From NCBI GenBank assembly GCA_037045055.1, contig JBAOHJ010000003.1, forward strand, positions 310,001-374,000: DNA of 64,000 nucleotides, written 5' to 3'. This stretch comes from Phosphoribacter sp037045055. Lineage in GTDB: Bacteria; Actinomycetota; Actinomycetes; Actinomycetales; Dermatophilaceae. The notes below the pieces were generated by a model. The model worked only from the letters and a program-made list of their open reading frames with translations, was not told where the DNA came from and searched no databases. The translations under genes and the position numbers were made by a program. This document shows positions 33,862 through 41,467 of this stretch, piece after piece. Numbering within the stretch: position 1 is the first letter of the stretch; the number at the start of each line of letters is the position of its first letter.

Positions 33862-35178
33862 GTGCGCCACCGTGGTGTCGTGCCAAGCGATTGGGGGACC
33901 ACCGCCCGGTTGCTGCGCCGGGCCGGTTTCGGGGCCACCGGCGCGCAGATCGACGCGGCGGCGGCCATGGGAGCAGTCGCCTGGCTGGACCAGGCCCTGG
34001 CCGCCGACCCGGGCGCCGACGCCGCGCAGGAGCCCCCGCCGGCCCTCCCGGCGCCGCCGAGCCCGGACCGCGGCGCGACCCGGCAGCAGCGCCAGGCCCA
34101 GCGGCAGACTCAACGCGAGGGCGTCGACGCGCTGGGTCGTTGGTGGCTGCGGCGGATGATCCGCACCGAGCAGCCGCTCACCGAGAAGCTCACCTTCGGG
34201 TGGCACGAGCACTTCGCCACCTCCGCGGCCAAGGTGCGGGACGCGCCCCTGCTGCTGGCGCAGAACCAGCGGCTGCGCCGCCAGGGTCGCGGCCGCTTCG
34301 ACGCCATGGCCACCGCGATGCTCACCGATCCGGCGCTCATGCTCTACCTCGACGCGCCGAGGAACCGCTCGGGCGACCCGAACGAGAACCTTGCCCGCGA
34401 GTTCCTGGAGCTGTTCACCCTCGGTCACGACGGCGGCTACACCGAGCAGGACGTCAAGGAGGGCGCCCGGGCCCTCACCGGGTGGCGGATCGAGCGCGAC
34501 GGCACCGCATCGGTAGTCGCCAGACGCCACGACGGCGGCGTCAAGACGGTGCTCGGGGTCAGCGGACGGTTGGACGCCGCCGGCTTCGCCCAGGCGGTAT
34601 TGCGCCAACCCGCGACCGCCACCCACGTCGCGACGCGGTGGTGGAACAGGCTGGCCTGCCCGCAGCCTGTGCCGGTCGCCACGCTCGGGCGGTTGCGGGC
34701 GGCATACGGCACCGACGGCGACCTGACCGCCCTCGTGCGCGCCGTCCTCACCGACCCCGCCTTCGACGCCGCGGCCGGCAGCCTGGTGGTCACGCCGGTC
34801 GAGTGGGTGGTCGGCGCGGCCCGAGCCCTGCGGCTGCCGGTCGACGACGCGACGCTGGACCGCCTCGGACAGGCGTTGCGGGCGCTGGGGCAGGTGCCGT
34901 TCTACCCGCCGAACGTCTCGGGGTGGCCGGCTGGCGCCGCCTGGCTATCCACCGCCGCCGCCCAGCGTCGCGTCCAGGTCGCCCAGACCCTCGCGGCCAC
35001 GGGTGACCTGGGCCCCCTGGACGGCGTCGGCGCGGGCGGGCGAGTCGAGGCGGTCGCGCACCTGCTCGGCATACCGCACCTGACCCCCCGCACCGCCGCG
35101 GCGCTGCACCCCCTGTCCGCCACGCCGCGCGAGCTCGTCGCGCTCGCGCTGGTGAGCCCGGAGTACCTGGTGAACTGA
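33862..35178 (+). CDS. DUF1800-family protein
   Basis: A 438-residue member of the family usually paired with DUF1501 proteins. Typical segments are TARLLRRAGFGATGAQIDAAAAMG, LTEKLTFGWHEHFATSAAKV, DPALMLYLDAPRNRSGDPNENLAREFLELFTLG, and NVSGWPAGAAWLSTAA near the end. No signal peptide is obvious, although the partner has a Tat signal. Function is unknown; the pair has been linked only by co-occurrence to surface or developmental proteins. The GTG start is uncertain, since a GTG 18 bases later is equally possible. Confidence 0.88.
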   Translation: MRHRGVVPSDWGTTARLLRRAGFGATGAQIDAAAAMGAVAWLDQALAADPGADAAQEPPPALPAPPSPDRGATRQQRQAQRQTQREGVDALGRWWLRRMIRTEQPLTEKLTFGWHEHFATSAAKVRDAPLLLAQNQRLRRQGRGRFDAMATAMLTDPALMLYLDAPRNRSGDPNENLAREFLELFTLGHDGGYTEQDVKEGARALTGWRIERDGTASVVARRHDGGVKTVLGVSGRLDAAGFAQAVLRQPATATHVATRWWNRLACPQPVPVATLGRLRAAYGTDGDLTALVRAVLTDPAFDAAAGSLVVTPVEWVVGAARALRLPVDDATLDRLGQALRALGQVPFYPPNVSGWPAGAAWLSTAAAQRRVQVAQTLAATGDLGPLDGVGAGGRVEAVAHLLGIPHLTPRTAAALHPLSATPRELVALALVSPEYLVN

Positions 35179-35179
35179 C

Positions 35180-36424
35180 ATGAGCGTCCCTAGCCCTCGC
35201 CCCGGTCGCCCGATGGACGGGCTGACCCGCCGGACCTTCCTCACCGCCTCGGGCGTGGTCGGCGCGGCGGCCCTGCTCGCCGGGGCGGCCAAGGTCACCG
35301 TCGACCAGGTCGCGGGCCGCGCCGCCGAGCAACCCCTGTCGACCGGCACACCGATCCTCGTGTTACTCACCATGTACGGCGGCAACGACTGGCTCAACAC
35401 CGTCGTCCCGTATGCCGATCCGGCGTATCAGGCGGCCCGGCCCGGGCTCGCTTACACCTCCTCCGAGGTCCTGCGCCTCGACGACGCGTGGGGCCTCAAC
35501 CCGGGGCTGCGCGGGCTGGCCGACCGGTGGCGGGACGGGCAGTTGGCCATCGTCCGCGGGGTGGGCTACCCCCAACCGGACCGCAGCCACTTCCGGTCCA
35601 TGGACATCTGGCAGACCGCCTCGCCCCAAACCCCGATCCACACCGGCTGGCTGGGCCGCTGGCTGGACGGCGCCGGGGCCGACCCCATGCTCGCCCTGTC
35701 GATCGGGTCGGTCCTGCCTCCGCTGGCGGTCGGCGAGCGGGCCACGGCCGGCGCGCTCACCGCCGCGGCATCGGCCGCCACGCCGTCGCCGCTGCGCGAG
35801 CTGGCCTCGGCCGACCCGCTCGACGGCCCAGCGGCCGGCCTGGTCACCGCCTCGTATGCCGCGGCCCGCCGGATCGCCCGGGCCGTGCCTGCCGCCGCAG
35901 CGGGCGGGACCGGCTCGGCAGCCGGCCCACGCGACGCCGCCGACGGTGGCGCGTTGGGAGGGCAGCTGGCTCTGGTCGCCGCGTGCATCGCCGCGGGGGC
36001 ACCGACCCGCGCGTATGCGGTGTCGGCCGGCGGCTTCGATACGCACGCCGACGAGCGGGCGACCCAGCAGAGCCTGCTCACCCAGGTCGACGCGGCGCTC
36101 ACGGCCTTCGCCGGCGCGCTGGCCGGGCACCCCCGGCAGGCGGATGTCGTCGTCCTCGCCTACAGCGAGTTCGGCCGACGGGTGCGCGCCAACGGGTCCG
36201 AGGGCACCGACCACGGCACGGCCGGCGACGTCCTCGTCCTGGGCGAGCGAGTGCGGGGCGGTTGGCACGGCGAGGCGCCCTCACTCACCGCCCTCGTCGA
36301 CGGCGACCTCGCCGTGACGACGGACTTCCGCACCGTGTATGCCGCCGTGCTGCGCGACGTCCTCGGCGCGGACCCCGACCGAGTGCTCGGCGGGTCCTTC
36401 GCCCCCCTGGCGCTGTTCGCCTGA
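35180..36424 (+). CDS. DUF1501-family Tat-exported protein
   Basis: A sulfatase/alkaline-phosphatase-like family member. A twin-arginine signal (TRRTFLTASGVVGAAALLAGA, residues 16-36) directs folded export. The body shows LVLLTMYGGNDWLNTVVPYAD, PDRSHFRSMDIWQTA, YAVSAGGFDTHADERATQQ, VVVLAYSEFGRRVRANGSEGTDHGTAGDVLVLG and LGADPDRVLGGSFAPLALF, the expected DUF1501 order. Residues about 225-260 are an Ala/Gly-rich insertion. It starts one base after the DUF1800 stop, so the two are co-translated. Confidence 0.9.
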   Translation: MSVPSPRPGRPMDGLTRRTFLTASGVVGAAALLAGAAKVTVDQVAGRAAEQPLSTGTPILVLLTMYGGNDWLNTVVPYADPAYQAARPGLAYTSSEVLRLDDAWGLNPGLRGLADRWRDGQLAIVRGVGYPQPDRSHFRSMDIWQTASPQTPIHTGWLGRWLDGAGADPMLALSIGSVLPPLAVGERATAGALTAAASAATPSPLRELASADPLDGPAAGLVTASYAAARRIARAVPAAAAGGTGSAAGPRDAADGGALGGQLALVAACIAAGAPTRAYAVSAGGFDTHADERATQQSLLTQVDAALTAFAGALAGHPRQADVVVLAYSEFGRRVRANGSEGTDHGTAGDVLVLGERVRGGWHGEAPSLTALVDGDLAVTTDFRTVYAAVLRDVLGADPDRVLGGSFAPLALFA

Positions 36425-36438
36425 GCGCCGCTCAGGCG
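36418..36438. terminator. Palindrome containing both convergent stop codons
   Basis: CGCCTGAGC-GCC-GCTCAGGCG, a perfect nine-base-pair stem. It includes the TGA of the DUF1501 gene on the plus strand and the TGA of the SseB-like gene on the minus strand. It is plausible as a minimal bidirectional terminator. Confidence 0.6.
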
Positions 36439-37280
36439 GGGACGACCCGGAAGGCCAGCCCGTCGACCCGGGCGCGCAGCTCGCCGTCGGTCGCCAGGCG
36501 CTCGCCGACCCGGGTGGCGAGGGCGGCGACCCCGTCCGCGTCGAGCCCGGGCCGCAGGGCGAGGGTGACGACCAGTCCTCCGGCCGGTCCGGCCTGCAGG
36601 GTATGCCGCGCCACGTCCGGCTCGTCCGCGCCGGCCCTGGCCACGGCCGCGGCGACGAAAGGGTCCTCATGGGCGGGCAGCCAGGGCCGGTCCTGGGCCA
36701 GCGCCCAGACCATGCTCGGGCGCAGCTCGGTGGCATGCGCGCTGGCCAGGTCGACGACCAGCACGTCGCAGCCCTCGCTCACCGCCGCCTGCGCCGCGGT
36801 CCGGGCGGTGACCGGCACCGGACGGGCCTGGGGGTCCCACTCGGCCAGCGAGTCCAGGCCGGTGAACACCAGCAGGGCCCGTCGCCCGTCCTGCCCGGTG
36901 AGCGTGACCGCCGACATCTGGGTGGCTACTCGCGCCGGCTCCCCGCCGGGGCCGTCGTGCGCGTGGCGGTCGTGGTCGTGGTGGTGGTCGTGGTCGTGGT
37001 CGTGATGGCGGCTCGGGTCGTGCCGGTCGGGAGCCTGCGCGTCGACGGGCACGGCCACCGCCGGGACCAGCCAGCGAGCGGCGGCGACTCGCCGCATGAG
37101 GGCCTGCTCGGTGGCGCTGTCGGGGCGGTCGCCCAGACCCGAGAGCGCCTCTCGCAGAGCCGGATCGGCCTCGCCTCGATCATCGGAGAAGGCACCGGCC
37201 GGGACGGTCCGCCGGCCATGCGGCATACCCGGTCGGTCGGGGAGGTCCTCGGGCGCGGGTGGCGGGTCGGCTGCGCTCAC
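36432..37280 (-). CDS. SseB-family protein with His-rich linker
   Basis: The 282-residue product has an N-terminal Pro-rich leader and a first SseB-like segment (PALREALSGLGDRPDSATEQALMRRVAAARWLVPAVAV). A remarkable HHDHDHDHHHDHDRHAHD linker lies at about residues 93-110. The second part of the domain follows (ATQMSAVTLTGQDGRRALLVFTGLDSLAEWDP through LVVDLASAHATELRPSMVWALAQ). SseB domains are often type III or stress-associated, but no role is known here. The GTG overlaps the hisA stop by four bases (GTGA), so it is the last gene of the his operon. The histidines could bind metal. Confidence 0.85.
   Translation of the reverse strand: MSAADPPPAPEDLPDRPGMPHGRRTVPAGAFSDDRGEADPALREALSGLGDRPDSATEQALMRRVAAARWLVPAVAVPVDAQAPDRHDPSRHHDHDHDHHHDHDRHAHDGPGGEPARVATQMSAVTLTGQDGRRALLVFTGLDSLAEWDPQARPVPVTARTAAQAAVSEGCDVLVVDLASAHATELRPSMVWALAQDRPWLPAHEDPFVAAAVARAGADEPDVARHTLQAGPAGGLVVTLALRPGLDADGVAALATRVGERLATDGELRARVDGLAFRVVPA
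36962..37011. repeat. Simple GTCGTG/GTGGTC repeat encoding the His/Asp linker
   Basis: Near-perfect tandem hexamers on the plus strand (GTGGTCGTGGTGGTGGTCGT and continuing). Read on the minus strand they encode HDHDHDHHHDHD. Slippage could change linker length. Confidence 0.7.
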
Positions 37281-38011
37281 GGTCGGCCGGCGACGCCCAG
37301 CGCCTCGGGCAGCGACAACGCCCCCCGGTAGAGCGCGGAGCCGATGATCGCCCCCTCGACGCCCTCGGGTACGAGGTCGCGCAGGGCCTGGACATCCGTG
37401 AGCGTCGACACCCCGCCGGAGGCGACCACCGGTCGGTCGGTGCGCGCGCAGACGTCGCGCAGCAGCTTGAGATTGGGCCCCGCGAGCATGCCGTCCTTGT
37501 TGACGTCGGTGACGACGTAGCGGGCACAGCCCTCGGCGTCCAGTCGGGCCAGGGTGTCCCACAGGTCCCCACCCTCACGGGTCCACCCGCGGGCCGCCAG
37601 CACCGAGCCGCGCACGTCCAGGCCGATCGCCACCCGGTCGCCGTGCTCGGCGATGACCTGGGCCGTCCAGGCGGGGTCTTCCAGGGCGGCGGTGCCGAGG
37701 TTGACCCGCCGACACCCGGTGGCCAGCGCCAGGTCCAACGACGCGGCGTCGCGGATGCCGCCGGACAGCTCGACCTGCAGGTCGAGTCGACCGACGATCG
37801 AGGCGATGACCTCGCGGTTGCTTCCCCGCCCGAACGCCGCGTCGAGGTCGACCAGGTGGATCCACTCGGCGCCCTCGTCCTGCCACCGTTTGGCGGCCTG
37901 CCACGGGTCGCCGAACTGCCAGCCGGACCCGGCGACGCCCTGCTGTAGTTGGACGGCGCCGCCGTCGGCGATGTCGACCGCGGGGAGCAGCTCCAGACGG
38001 GTGGGGGTCAT
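37277..38011 (-). CDS. hisA: ProFAR isomerase / phosphoribosylanthranilate isomerase HisA-PriA
   Basis: The (beta-alpha)8 isomerase of histidine synthesis. In actinobacteria the PriA form usually also serves tryptophan synthesis. Features are LLPAVDIADGGAVQLQQGV with the catalytic Asp, EWIHLVDLDAAFGRGSN, VELSGGIRDAASL, DVRGSVLAARGW, VVTDVNKDGMLAGPNLKLL with the second Asp, and VVASGGVSTLTDVQAL. At 244 residues the length is normal. AGGAGG precedes the ATG. The dual function is expected from the lineage, not shown by sequence alone. Confidence 0.95.
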   Translation of the reverse strand: MTPTRLELLPAVDIADGGAVQLQQGVAGSGWQFGDPWQAAKRWQDEGAEWIHLVDLDAAFGRGSNREVIASIVGRLDLQVELSGGIRDAASLDLALATGCRRVNLGTAALEDPAWTAQVIAEHGDRVAIGLDVRGSVLAARGWTREGGDLWDTLARLDAEGCARYVVTDVNKDGMLAGPNLKLLRDVCARTDRPVVASGGVSTLTDVQALRDLVPEGVEGAIIGSALYRGALSLPEALGVAGRP

Positions 38012-38415
38012 GCGGGGGTTCCTCCTGACGGTGGTGCCTGGTCGGCCGGGGGGAGCGCATCGTCGGCCTGGTCGGTCGGGGGGAGCGCATCGCCGGCCTG
38101 CTCGGCCGGGAGGAGCGGATGACTGGCCTGGTCGGCGGCGGCGCCATCGGCGATCTCCGCTCGACGGGTCCACACGAGGTAGCCCACCCCGAGGACCACG
38201 ACGAGGCCGACCAAGGCGATCCGCACCGGCCAGGACAGGTCCACCAGCGCGGCGACCACGGCCGTGCCGATCGCCGCCCCCACGGTCGAGGACACGCTGC
38301 GGGTGCGCCGCCGCCGGGGGGAGGCGTAGCCACCGGCGGATCTCCTCCGGCTCGTGGTGCGCCGAGCGGTGCCGCGGCGCGCGCCCACGCTACGACGTCG
38401 TGGGGTCGGGGTCAT
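38008..38415 (-). CDS. Small basic membrane protein inside the his operon
   Basis: The 135-residue product has an Arg-rich N-terminus (TPRRRSVGARRGTARR and similar, residues 1-40) and one strong membrane hairpin (VGAAIGTAVVAALVDLSW and IALVGLVVVLGVGYLVW, about 43-82). A C-terminal acidic tail is built from imperfect ten-residue repeats (EQAGDALPPT, DQADDALPPA). It overlaps hisA by ATGA and follows hisH by 25 bases with a GGAGGGAG box. I recognise no family. The operon position suggests co-expression with histidine synthesis, but no enzymatic motif is seen. Confidence 0.75.
   Translation of the reverse strand: MTPTPRRRSVGARRGTARRTTSRRRSAGGYASPRRRRTRSVSSTVGAAIGTAVVAALVDLSWPVRIALVGLVVVLGVGYLVWTRRAEIADGAAADQASHPLLPAEQAGDALPPTDQADDALPPADQAPPSGGTPA
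38038..38127. repeat. 30-base tandem repeat in the small his-operon membrane gene
   Basis: Three imperfect copies of CTGGTCGGYCGGGGGGAGCG-type sequence with period 30 encode the (T/A)DQADDALPP repeats of the C-terminal tail. Confidence 0.7.
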
Positions 38416-38440
38416 CGCGGGCTCCCTCCGGGTGATCGGG

Positions 38441-39079
38441 TCACAGCGACCTCACCCAGCTCTCCAACAGGTGCGCGCCGGCGTCGCCGGACTTCTCGGG
38501 GTGGAACTGCGTCGCCGCGAGCGGGCCGTTCTCCACCGCGGCGACGAACGGCCCGCCGTGGTCGGCCCAGGTGACTACGGGGGTCACCGCGACGAACGGA
38601 CCGTACGGCGCCAGCGTCCACGACCGCACCGCATACGAGTGCACGAAGTAGAACCGCTCGTGCTCCACCCCGGCGAACAGCCTCGACCCGGCCCCGACCG
38701 ACACCGGCGACCACCCCATATGCGGCACCACCGCGGCGGTCAGCCGCTCCACCGTGCCGGGCCACTGCCCCAGTCCCGGCTGCGCGGTCAGGGCCGGCTC
38801 CGTCGAGCCCTCGAACAACGCCTGCATCCCCACGCAGACCCCGAGCACCGGCCGCCCGCCGGCCAGCCGGACCTCGATGACCCGCGCCCCGTCGGCCGCG
38901 CGCAGCCCGGCCAGACAAGAGTGGAAGTTGCCCACCCCCGGCACGAACAGCCCGTCGGCGCCGAGCGCGGCGGTCGGGTCGGCGGTGAGCTCCACCTGCG
39001 CACCGACCCGCTCCAGGGCACGCACGGCGGAGCGGACGTTGCCGCTGCCGTAGTCGAACACCACCACCCGTGCCCTCAC
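38441..39079 (-). CDS. hisH: Imidazole glycerol phosphate synthase glutaminase subunit
   Basis: A class I glutamine amidotransferase that feeds ammonia to HisF. It shows VVVFDYGSGNVRS, VPGVGNFHSCLAGLR, the nucleophile Cys82 in PVLGVCVGMQALFEGS, HMGWSPV, FVHSYAV and the His-Glu pair in TQFHPEKSG. Length is 212 residues. The GTG overlaps the preceding gene's stop by four bases. The HisF partner is not in this window, so the histidine genes are split. Confidence 0.96.
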   Translation of the reverse strand: MRARVVVFDYGSGNVRSAVRALERVGAQVELTADPTAALGADGLFVPGVGNFHSCLAGLRAADGARVIEVRLAGGRPVLGVCVGMQALFEGSTEPALTAQPGLGQWPGTVERLTAAVVPHMGWSPVSVGAGSRLFAGVEHERFYFVHSYAVRSWTLAPYGPFVAVTPVVTWADHGGPFVAAVENGPLAATQFHPEKSGDAGAHLLESWVRSL

Positions 39080-39696
39080 CGGGACCGCTCGTCCTGCTCG
39101 TGGGTGGCGCGCACCGCGCGCTCGAACCGTGCCACATCCTGCTCCCGAGGCTCGACCCGCTCGGCCCCGGGGAGCCGACCGACCCACCCGGTCTGGCCGA
39201 AACCGTCGGCGGCGGCCAGGCCCAGGGCGCCCAGCAGCGACGCCCCCGCGGTCGCGGCGTCGCCGGATCCGTCGTGCAGGACCTCGACCACGGCGTCGAG
39301 GGTATGCCGCCCACTTACCCCCGCGACCTCGAGCAGGTCGTCGACGGCCGCCACCGGCAGCCCGCCGGGGCGCACCAGCCCGGTGCCGGGCTGCCACGCG
39401 AGCCAGCCGCGGCGCGACCACAGCCCGCCCAGGTCGAGCGAGACCACCAGCCGGTCCCCGACGATTCGCAGCCCCAGCGCAGGTCGCAACCCCCGCGGCA
39501 GCGCGCGTCCGAACAGCACGTCGGCGGCGTCCTCGTACGGGGGTGCGGCCTGGGAGTTCTGGCCGGCGGGGGCGATCGCGACCCAGCCGCCCGGCATACT
39601 CGCAACGTCCGCGGCGGCCAGGCCGGTGCGCACCCAACCGGCGGCGGCGTCGAGGTCGCCGCGCAGCAGCAGCACCGGGTCCACTGGCTCGTTCAC
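39076..39696 (-). CDS. Conserved protein of unknown function in the his operon
   Basis: This 206-residue soluble protein lies between hisB and hisH with four-base GTGA overlaps at both ends. It shows no Walker, Rossmann or zinc motif. Notable are LGLRIVGDRLVVSLDLGGLWSRRGWLAWQPG, a Gly-rich middle GDAATAGASLLGALGLAAADGFGQ, and a charged C-terminus RVEPREQDVARFERAVRATHE. The tight coupling argues for a role with the his enzymes or for stable co-expression, but I cannot assign a function. Confidence 0.85.
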   Translation of the reverse strand: MNEPVDPVLLLRGDLDAAAGWVRTGLAAADVASMPGGWVAIAPAGQNSQAAPPYEDAADVLFGRALPRGLRPALGLRIVGDRLVVSLDLGGLWSRRGWLAWQPGTGLVRPGGLPVAAVDDLLEVAGVSGRHTLDAVVEVLHDGSGDAATAGASLLGALGLAAADGFGQTGWVGRLPGAERVEPREQDVARFERAVRATHEQDERSR

Positions 39697-40325
39697 CCGG
39701 ACAGCGTGCCCTTCGCGCTCGGTATGCCGCGCACCCGCGGGTCGTAGGCCACCGCCGCGCGCAGCGCCCGGGCCAGCGCCTTGTACTGCGCCTCGACGAC
39801 GTGGTGGGGGTCACGGCCGGCGAGCACCCTCAGGTGCAGCGCGATCCCGGCCCGATGCGCCAGGGTATGGAAGACGTGCCGGGTCATCGACCCCACGTAG
39901 CCGCCGCCGATGACGACGTGCTCCTGCCCCGCGGGCTCGCCGGTGTGCACGCAGTAGGGCCGGCCCGCGACGTCGACCACGGCCTGGGCGAGGGCCTCGT
40001 CCAGGGGGACCGTGGCGTCGCCGAAGCGGGTGATGCCGCGCTTGTCGCCGAGGCACTCGCGCAGCGCGTCGCCCAGGACGATCGCGACGTCCTCGACCGT
40101 GTGGTGCCCGTCGACGTCGACGTCGCCGGTGGCCTCGACGGTGAGGTCGAGCAGGGCGTGCTTGGCCAGCGAGACGAGCATGTGGTCGTAGAAGCGCACC
40201 CCGGTGGAGACGGTTGCCGCGCCGGTGCCGTCGAGGTCCAGGGTGAGGTGCACCGACGACTCGCTCGTGGCGCGGGTCAGGTCGGCGCGGCGCGGCGCGG
40301 TCGGGGCCGGCGCGTCGTCGCTCAT
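39693..40325 (-). CDS. hisB: Imidazoleglycerol-phosphate dehydratase
   Basis: Dehydrates imidazole glycerol phosphate in histidine synthesis. This is the monofunctional form: ATSESSVHLTLDLDGTG, TGVRFYDHMLVSLAKHALLDLTVEA, DVDGHHTVEDVAIVLGDALRE, and later GYVGSMTRHVFHTLAHRAGIALHL and PHHVVEAQYKALARALR carry the Mn-binding His/Glu pairs. At 210 residues the length is normal. ATGA overlap with hisC. Confidence 0.96.
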   Translation of the reverse strand: MSDDAPAPTAPRRADLTRATSESSVHLTLDLDGTGAATVSTGVRFYDHMLVSLAKHALLDLTVEATGDVDVDGHHTVEDVAIVLGDALRECLGDKRGITRFGDATVPLDEALAQAVVDVAGRPYCVHTGEPAGQEHVVIGGGYVGSMTRHVFHTLAHRAGIALHLRVLAGRDPHHVVEAQYKALARALRAAVAYDPRVRGIPSAKGTLSG

Positions 40326-41467
40326 GTCCGGGCTCCTTCGGGGACGGGCCTGTCGTGGTGGACGGCGGGCAGGTCGGCGAGCGCGTCGAGGAACGCGGTG
40401 GTCTCCTCGGGGGTGCCCGCGGTGACCCGCAGATGGTGCGCGATGCCGACGTCCCGGACCAGCACCCCACGCTCCAGCAGAGCCTGCCAGGTCGCGGTGG
40501 CGTCGGCCAGCCCGCCGAACAGGACGAAGTTCGCGTCGCTGGGGACGGGGTGGTAGCCGAGGTCGGCCAGCGTGTCGACGATGCGGTCGCGCTGGGCCTT
40601 GATCGCCTCGACCTCGGCCAGCAGGCTCGCGTCGTTGGCCAGGGCCGCCCGGGCGATGGCCTGGGTCGGGCTGGACAGGTGGTAGGGCATCCGGACCAGG
40701 CGCAGCGCGTCGATCACCTCGGGGGCGGCGGCGAGATACCCCAGGCGTCCGCCGGCCAGGGCGAAGGCCTTGCTCATCGTGCGAGTGACGACGAGCAGCG
40801 GGTGGTCGGCGAGCACGCGCAGCGCCGAGGGCGTGCCCGGCCGGGCGAACTCGGCGTACGCCTCGTCGACGACGACGACCGCCTCGGGGGCCGCCGCCAG
40901 CACGGCCTCGACGACCTCGAGGGTCAGCGCCGTCCCGGTGGGGTTGTTCGGCGAGCAGAGGAACACCACGTGCGGGCGGTGCCGGCGCACCTGGGCGGCG
41001 GCCGACTCGGCGGTGAGGTCGAAGCGCCCAGGGCGCTGCTCGCGCCGCCCGTCGATCCACGTCGTGCCGACGGTGCGGCTGATGATCGGGTGCATGGAGT
41101 AGGCCGGGGTGAAGCCCAGGGCCCGCCGCCCCGGGCCGGCGAAGGCCTGCACGACGTGCTGGAGGACCTCGTTGGAGCCGTTGCCGGCCCAGATCCGCTC
41201 CGGGCCCAGCTCGACTCCGGTCTGCCGGCGCAGGTACGCCGACAGGTCCTCGCGCAGCGCGGTGAACTCGCGGTCGGGGTAGCGGTTGAGGCCGGCCGCC
41301 TCGGCGGCCACGGCGGCGACGATGGCCTCGGCGACCGGCGCGGGCACGGCATACGAGTTCTCGTTGGTGTTGAGGCGCACCGGGACGTCGAGCTGCGGTG
41401 CGCCGTAGGCGACCTGGCCGTGCAGGTCGGGTCGCAGGGCACGCGCCACGGCCGCGGCGGCGGTCAT
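40322..41467 (-). CDS. hisC: Histidinol-phosphate aminotransferase
   Basis: A PLP aminotransferase of fold type I. Features are VRLNTNENSYAVP, WAGNGSNEVLQHVVQAFAG, VFLCSPNNPTGTAL, VVVDEAYAEFARP, the PLP lysine in TRTMSKAFALAGGRLGY, and PSDANFVLFGG near the C-terminus. At 381 residues the length is normal. It overlaps hisD by ATGA and hisB by ATGA. Confidence 0.96.
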   Translation of the reverse strand: MTAAAAVARALRPDLHGQVAYGAPQLDVPVRLNTNENSYAVPAPVAEAIVAAVAAEAAGLNRYPDREFTALREDLSAYLRRQTGVELGPERIWAGNGSNEVLQHVVQAFAGPGRRALGFTPAYSMHPIISRTVGTTWIDGRREQRPGRFDLTAESAAAQVRRHRPHVVFLCSPNNPTGTALTLEVVEAVLAAAPEAVVVVDEAYAEFARPGTPSALRVLADHPLLVVTRTMSKAFALAGGRLGYLAAAPEVIDALRLVRMPYHLSSPTQAIARAALANDASLLAEVEAIKAQRDRIVDTLADLGYHPVPSDANFVLFGGLADATATWQALLERGVLVRDVGIAHHLRVTAGTPEETTAFLDALADLPAVHHDRPVPEGART

